From Litomosoides sigmodontis (taxonomy: Eukaryota; Nematoda; Chromadorea; Rhabditida; Onchocercidae), in the NCBI GenBank assembly GCA_963070105.1, contig OY718804.1, forward strand, positions 4,301,317 to 4,365,316: a stretch of DNA of 64,000 nucleotides. Reading direction: 5' to 3'. Every line of letters starts with the position of its first letter. Position 1 is the stretch's first letter. A program made the translations under genes and the position numbers. Shown here one piece after another: positions 57,871 to 64,000 of the stretch. Under the pieces are notes generated by a model. That model had not been told where the DNA came from. It searched no databases and saw only the letters and a list, made by a program, of their open reading frames with translations.

Positions 57871-60800
57871 TTATGATAAAATGAGTTGTTCAAAAACAAC
57901 AATAACAAAAATAACAATAAGAGGTGAGGAAGAAATTTGTGTTATATTCCCACTGCTTGAGATTTTCACTGCCATGAGACAAAACCGCCATAACTGCGAA
58001 GTGTCGATTGGTGACGCTGCTGTCATATTAATGGTATGAAACTTGTAAGCTGTGTTATCATTGAAAAAATATAGATCTGAAAGAAACTTTTTTGAACAAA
58101 AAATAAAGCTGCGTTTTTTAATTCCGATTGCGTGTAATTTACTTCTCCCACTCATTAATTCATCTTCAAAAAATATCGTGAAGCATTCATGATCGATTTT
58201 CTCCCAATTACTCCAGTCGACCGACGGTAGAAGCGACAATTCCTCTTTCCGCAACAGGTAGGGAGTCGTGTAGGTGTGATAAGGTAAATTTAAGGTCATA
58301 AGATGTTAAAAATGTAGGGACAAATAAATGAATGTCTTTAGATTAAAATAACCATTATTATATGTGACAGCTGCGCTAGCTTGCTCTGGAACACCGTGCC
58401 ATGTTGTTGCGATTTTTCGTGGATAACCAACTTCAACTTTTTTAGATTTCTATAATAATCGTTTTTGTTCATGGAAAAATCACAAAGAAAACTGTTTCCA
58501 TCTCAGGTCTTATTCCTATCATTCGTACCTTGTCAACTCTCCAGAACTCATCTTTTGTCCAGATGTACATCGGTTGCTCGGTCCAGTAGTTCCATGTATA
58601 AACAAGTCGGACGTGCTCAATGGTGGCTGGTAAACCCAAGTCGGTGAGCATTTTCTTTGAGACAAAATGCTGACCGTTAAATATATAAATATCTCTACCT
58701 ATAATTAATTCAGAAATAAAAAATAAAGGTGAAACTTCGATGCTTTCGAAATAGCATAAATACGTATACAAATATATTTAGAATTATACAAATTCAATCG
58801 GGGAAAATTTCTACAGATAACAAGAGGGATTACTGTTCCGTCTATAGCACCATAACTCTTTTAATGATAACATCTAACGTAGATAACTTCAACATACATA
58901 CCTACGAATAAGTAGATTTGATGATCGCTCTCCACAGCTGCATCTATGGGCCATGCGGCTTCTCGCCACAACGTGTTGATATGATGTGGACTTTGATTTA
59001 GCGTACCATCTTGCCGTATCCGCCAAAACCATCTATCCTAAAGAATGGATTACTTGGATGCTACTACATTATATTTCAAGACTGGTGGACTGATAAATTA
59101 CCAAACATAACGGAACCAGTTCTAGGTCTGAATGCCAAGAATGAAAGATAGAGGGAGAGAAGAAATAAGCAACTTTAAAAACGAAGATCTCTTGTCGTAT
59201 TGAAGCAATGGCATCATATTCGGAATTGCATGGATCGGGTTCCAGAACTGGTAACTTTGGATTTGGATAAATTGTTGGTTGACCAGGTTCTCTTGGCAAC
59301 AGTGTCGATTGTGTAGTAGTGGTTGAGTGCAGTTCAGGGCTCTTAGTTGGTTCGTTTGGACTATTACCTGGCAGTGCATTTTAATATTAAGTGATATGGA
59401 AATCATTGTTTCATCCATTTATTGCGGAGATCCTCCTTCCTACGCGTTAATGAAGCAAATATTTCACGCAGTCATTATCTCTCATTATTATTATCGGAAT
59501 TACTCTCATTTGTACACTCTGCCAGGTGATGGAGAGATGAAAACGAACATAACCTTCTGAATCCAGCGTGTAGTACACTTTGTTCTAATTGTTTGCAATT
59601 AATCGATGGAGGATACTTATCAACATGAAAAGCCTGTTTACCGCCATAGAGAGTTCGAACAGCCAGTAAGTCGTCGTATGAGAGTTTTGCAGGTAAGTCA
59701 TACTGATAAAAGGCGTACATGACACTGTCTTCTTGATTTGAATGCGATAAACCAACGCTGTGTCCGAATTCGTGCATTGAAATGGAACGAAGACTCACTT
59801 CTGCAACTGTTCAGCTAAACAATGATCTCATCAAGTGGTGCTATCAGGACGAGAGGATGGGATGGAGTGATTATGGAATTCATTTATGATAACTCTGATC
59901 ATTGCAGATAAGGAATGAACGACTTGCTAGAATTTCGGACACATAATGAAGTGCATGCTTACTCACGCTGCCTATAAGGATCGCCTGTTGGCGCAATGGT
60001 CCAATGTTCATCGTCGTCTAGGTGAATGTCACCACCGAGCCCTTCACCGGGTGGAAATGCATGTGCCAAAATTCTGCCACTTCCATCGAAGCGATACGGA
60101 TCACCATGATCACCTGCCGCAAAACGTATCTTTACGTCAGCTTCGGCATCCGGTCGTACTTCATGGAATTGAATTGGTAATATAGATTGCCAGCTATTGA
60201 TTGCTTCATTTATCTCACGTCGTATTGCGCCCAAATTAGGAATACTTCGAGATGGATTATCCACACTGTAAATTAAGTATTCTGCTACAGAGGCATTTTG
60301 AAATTTTTGGTAACTCTTCCTTTAGAACTGATGAGAATGAGAGTTGCATAAACCTACGCGTACTGATAATCAATACCAGCCTGAAAGTTAGCTGACTAAC
60401 TCTACTGTTTTAACTGAATTTTAGTTATAAGAAAGTTAATAAATGAATCCATTGATAGATAGGAAGAGCAGCTGTCTGTATTTAATTAACTGCAAAATGA
60501 TCAATTAACTACTGCTATCTGCCTAATTGACTAAAATTTTGCTTTTATTTAAATTCGTCTACAGTTGTTCCTTTGTTGTTCTCTCTGCTAGATATGAATC
60601 TAGCTAGTGTTTTAAGTAGCATAGCTAACCAACCCTTGCTTACATAATGTTTTTATCTGACCATGCAGATCCGGCATTTTCAAATTAACGCAATTTACCT
60701 CTCACATTTCCATCACATCTCTTTCCATTATTCATTAGAAGATCTGCATAAGAAAAATATCAGTTATGTGTGATATTCTCGTAAAGTAGATAGAACTACT

Positions 60801-62600
60801 TTAAATGCTTCTTACAGTCATTTCAGTAATTGAGTTACTGTAAAAAGAAAGGAGAAGATTGCATACCACTGGGAGTTGTGGAGAATACTGTTGATCTGAA
60901 GGGCGACTGGAGTGAAATTAGGCTTAGTTTTTGTTGAAGGAAAGGCTGAGGAAGCAATCCACTTACTCAAGGAGGTTGTGATGAATTGAAGAAATGAGGT
61001 GAAACATCACACAACCGGCTGAGTAAGCTGAACGCTGTGTAACCATTTGGTGTGTGAAAGGATAGATTTGACTGTGGAATTTGAAAATTTAAATGATGAT
61101 AATAATAGGGAAGGAACAGTCTAGAAATAAGTGAACAACTGTTTTTCGAAAATTGATGAGTTTTCGTGATGACAAAAGGACATTTTGAGGTGTGATGAGA
61201 ATAGCGTGTGCAAGCAGACAGCAGAAACATTTCGCATCACTAACTTCAACTTCAGGAGAACAAAGCAGAAGACGATGATGTACATCTGCTCCTCTCTTCC
61301 TGTGCATCTCCTTCGCCCAGCTTATAACAGTCCTAAAGAAACAAAGCTTATCCTCCTAAAACAGTTCGAATCAATCTCTACCAAATCAATGCTTAAATTT
61401 TTCTCTTAAAACAATCATTTGGTGCAATGAATGGAGTGATTAGCACGGGATCGATTATTGACAGAAATGATCAGATGAAAAAGGAATGATCGGTGTAGCA
61501 ACATATGCTAATTATTGCCAGCTTGAACTTATCTCTCTCTCCTCTCCTACTGTAAATGACATGAGTGGCAGTGATCTGCAACGATTTAGCACCATTCCAC
61601 GTATTACTGCCAAATTCACTAAATTATCACTTTCTCTCGTCTTTACCTTAACTGCGTAATAATTATGGATGGGCGCTGATTACCTGCTGTAAAACTACTC
61701 TGTTCAACGTGCCGCACTCGATAGTGAAATCTTGTCGAGAAGATAGCTCTATGAATGTATTTTGCGCTGATGATTAAAGACTGCAATTAAATTATGCACT
61801 TACTACCACTGAAACATTGAGGAATCAAGAGTAATGATAGAATGAGTGAGAGAAAATTCTCATTTGGCTTACTCGTTGATAAAAGAAGGGAATAATTGGG
61901 TCCGTATGGTTCGCCCTCTAAATTTCGCCACTGTCATAAAGTTTGCTTGGAAGAATGAAGTACGGGCAGAGAATGGACAATAGAAACATATGACTCCAAT
62001 TAGAGTACCCCACACGAACCAACCACCACACGGATAATTATCCGGAACGAGTGTGTGCCGGATAATTAACTACAAGTAGCAAATGCTAAGTTAAGATTTG
62101 ATTATCAACAAATTGGTAAACTGCTACAGAATGATAAGAAATGATAATGACCAACTGATGAATTGAATAGTATAGGACAAAGAGATAGGTAGAAAATTTC
62201 AGATGAATGATTTGATATGATAATTTAAATAAATTAATATTAAACCTTTAATAGTAGTAGTAGTAGTAGTATAGTAAGCAATTTAGGCTTACAAAATATC
62301 AGGATGGAAGGTGAGCTGAAGAAAGTGGCAATGAATGGAAGAGATTGAACGACAACTAACGGAGGTGATATTTGCTGTGTAGGAGCAGCTGCAGAGCAGC
62401 TGCTCTCATTGTAAGCAAAAAGATAGATATCTTTTCGCTATCATTATCATTATCATCATCATTATCATCATCACCGTCACCGTCATCATCATCGCTATCA
62501 TAGCATCTGTTAAGCTTAGCACTTAGCTATGTTATGCTTCACTTCTATTTCGAAGAAAAAAAACCTTTCTCTCTTGCGTATCCTTTTTACTTCAAATCAC

Positions 62601-62644
<44 letters not shown>

Positions 62645-64000
62645 CAGACAACTGCACAGAGATATGAAAAAAGTTTAGAGCATTTTTGTTGCTTTAAAGC
62701 AAATGAAGAAGGAACAATGGTGGCAGTAGTAGTAGTGGTGATCTGTTCGTGGTGATGAGAGATAGCTTTAGACAAGTTCTACAGCTCTCAGTCATAGTTT
62801 ACATTTCCGAGTGCCTTGCTTAATTGAAACTGCGACGAAAAGCACACCGCTCGCCTCATTTTGTAAATATCAATTTTATCGACTGTTACAGTAACTCACC
62901 GATTGCTCTTTCACATACTGCCATATTTATTTATTACTATTTATTATTATTATTATTAATTGATTAATTAATTAATTTTATTATTTATTATTATATAGTT
63001 TCTCTCCCTCCTCTTTACGTCACAAAAGTTAAGTTAAACGCAAAAAAATCAGTGATATAAGGAAAGTTAATTGATAAAGAGAAGAAATGGTCATGTGCAA
63101 TGTAATTGGATGAATTATCGAATTGTTATTAACATTACTGATAGTGATATCTTACTCATTCATAGTAACAATAACTCTTACTTTATCCACTTCATTATCA
63201 TTTCTTTTTTGTCATAAATCCTTTTTCTTTCTTTTCCACCTCGAAATTTTATGAAAATTCAAATGAAAGGTGAGATGTGGGAAGTGATACGCTATGATTT
63301 CATAGGAAAGATATTTGCTGATTTCTTTAGCAGTTCAGCAAAGTCCCGAGAACAGTCGTGAAGAGGAGTTTGAATGTGAACTTTAGACCGTGATCAGTGA
63401 TCAATCAGCTCGTATACCGTCGATCAAACAAACAATTGCCGCAATTCTAAAGTAGCTATTCACAACTACTGAAGAGGAATGACCTGTATGTAACAATTTG
63501 CTTAGTCCATTTTGGACCCATAAGAGCAAATCGTTTTCCTCTTCTTGCGCTTGCGGTTCGAAGCGCTCCGTGAATTGGACGATCATTCAGGCCACATCTG
63601 AAATTCATTTCGTGGATTTTTTTTCCTTCTTTTCTCGGAGGAATTTTTGTGTGTGAAATATTTCAGACAACATACCTCTTCCGGGACATTAGTTCTCGAG
63701 TGGCAACGTCTAATTTCCCTGTGATCGGTATATTTCCGTAGAGCTGCAGTTCTCGGATCGCTTCCTCTATCATTGTTGCACTGAGCATTGTCGCTACATC
63801 TGCAGATGGCTTAGGCAAATATCCAAATTCTTGCAGATACTGAACCTGAAATGCTCACTTAATGTGCTCCCATGAAAACAGGCTAACTTGTCGAGAAGAC
63901 GAACGTTTCCTATTACTTTCGAAAAAATTACGAAAAAAGAGAAACAAATTTGATAAAATAAAGTTACGGAAATGTACTTACTTCTTGCTTGTCATAACTT
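57871..64000 (-). CDS. GPI-type matrix metalloproteinase with hemopexin domain (5' partial)
   Basis: Minus-strand exons in transcript order: about 63983..64000 (partial), 63676..63845, 63484..63597, 59967..60265, 59642..59806, 59174..59367, 58902..59037, 58529..58698, 58353..58449 and 57871..58076. About 522 residues are visible. The prodomain has a peptidoglycan-binding-like fold, an RCGLNDRP cysteine switch and a furin site RRGKR. The catalytic domain has HEFGHSVGLSH with the downstream Met in SVMYAFY. A Thr/Pro-rich linker leads to four hemopexin blades (IFVFKDRWFWR, IYLFVG, IYIFNGQHFV, LYFFNDNTAYKF) and a closing Cys. The C-terminus is a small-residue segment (ISSSGNITQISSS) followed by a hydrophobic end (PLIVIFVIVVFEQLILS), a GPI-attachment pattern. 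That resembles GPI-anchored C. elegans ZMP-1, though orthology is not settled. The intron between exons 3 and 4 listed is 3.2 kb and repeat-rich. Confidence 0.9.
62253..62272. repeat. (TAG)n microsatellite in the MMP intron
   Basis: About six TAG units in the 3.2 kb intron of the metalloproteinase gene. Confidence 0.85.
62394..62405. promoter_or_regulatory. Perfect 12-bp palindrome GAGCAGCTGCTC with E-box core
   Basis: The palindrome contains CAGCTG, and a second CAGCTG lies a few bases upstream. Paired E-boxes can bind bHLH dimers such as myogenic or proneural factors. Intronic position in the MMP gene; functional role is inference. Confidence 0.3.
62439..62506. repeat. Degenerate (ATC/ATT)n trinucleotide repeat
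   Basis: A run of TATCATTATCATCATC-type units with a short CACCGT interruption, in the MMP intron. Confidence 0.85.
62602..62641. repeat. (CA)n microsatellite
   Basis: About 19 CA units with one TA interruption, in the MMP intron. Confidence 0.95.

Overview
The window is nuclear DNA of a parasitic nematode, most likely a spirurid or filarial (clade III) species. This rests on AT-rich DNA, many introns of roughly 70-900 bp with TTTTCAG-like acceptors, spliced-leader-type acceptors just upstream of several start codons, and proteins whose closest remembered relatives are nematode ones: DPY-31/NAS-35, WAH-1, SMA-2 and the F40A3.3-type PEBP. No bacterial, viral or transposase-like gene was seen. 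Exon models were built by hand from splice sites and reading phase. Every joined model keeps one open frame, but none has been tested against RNA or a database.

Plus-strand block 1-28646, in order: the last exons of a SAM50/gop-3 outer-membrane biogenesis protein; an ITP pyrophosphatase whose first intron carries a separate 249-residue ORF with its own acceptor and poly(A) signal; an OS-9 ERAD lectin (15 exons); a four-TM TMEM272-like protein whose first intron holds a 1.1 kb compound microsatellite; a TMEM164-type membrane acyltransferase; a PEBP-family protein with a GC-AG intron; and a WAH-1/AIF oxidoreductase with an unusual N-terminal extension.

Block 28647-45324: a 4.4 kb non-coding stretch leads into a BMP-type receptor-regulated SMAD (SMA-2-like) with one extra residue in its L3 loop. 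Convergent to it is Mediator subunit MED19 on the minus strand. MED19 is divergent from replication factor C subunit RFC5, which is followed on the same strand by Mediator subunit MED30. Two Mediator subunits therefore flank an RFC clamp-loader subunit.

Block 45325-64000: a minus-strand DPY-31/NAS-35 astacin procollagen proteinase that appears to stop after its CUB domain; a plus-strand BCL7 chromatin-remodelling subunit with a possible alternative membrane-segment exon; and a minus-strand, furin-activatable matrix metalloproteinase with a hemopexin domain and a GPI-type tail, whose 5' end lies beyond the window. Both proteases act outside the cell on cuticle or basement membrane.

No prokaryote-like system (CRISPR, operonic defence, phage) is present. 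The most unusual items are the intron-nested gene, the candidate membrane-anchored BCL7 isoform, the SMAD L3-loop insertion, the TSP1-less DPY-31, the WAH-1 N-terminal module and the homogeneous hexamer microsatellite.
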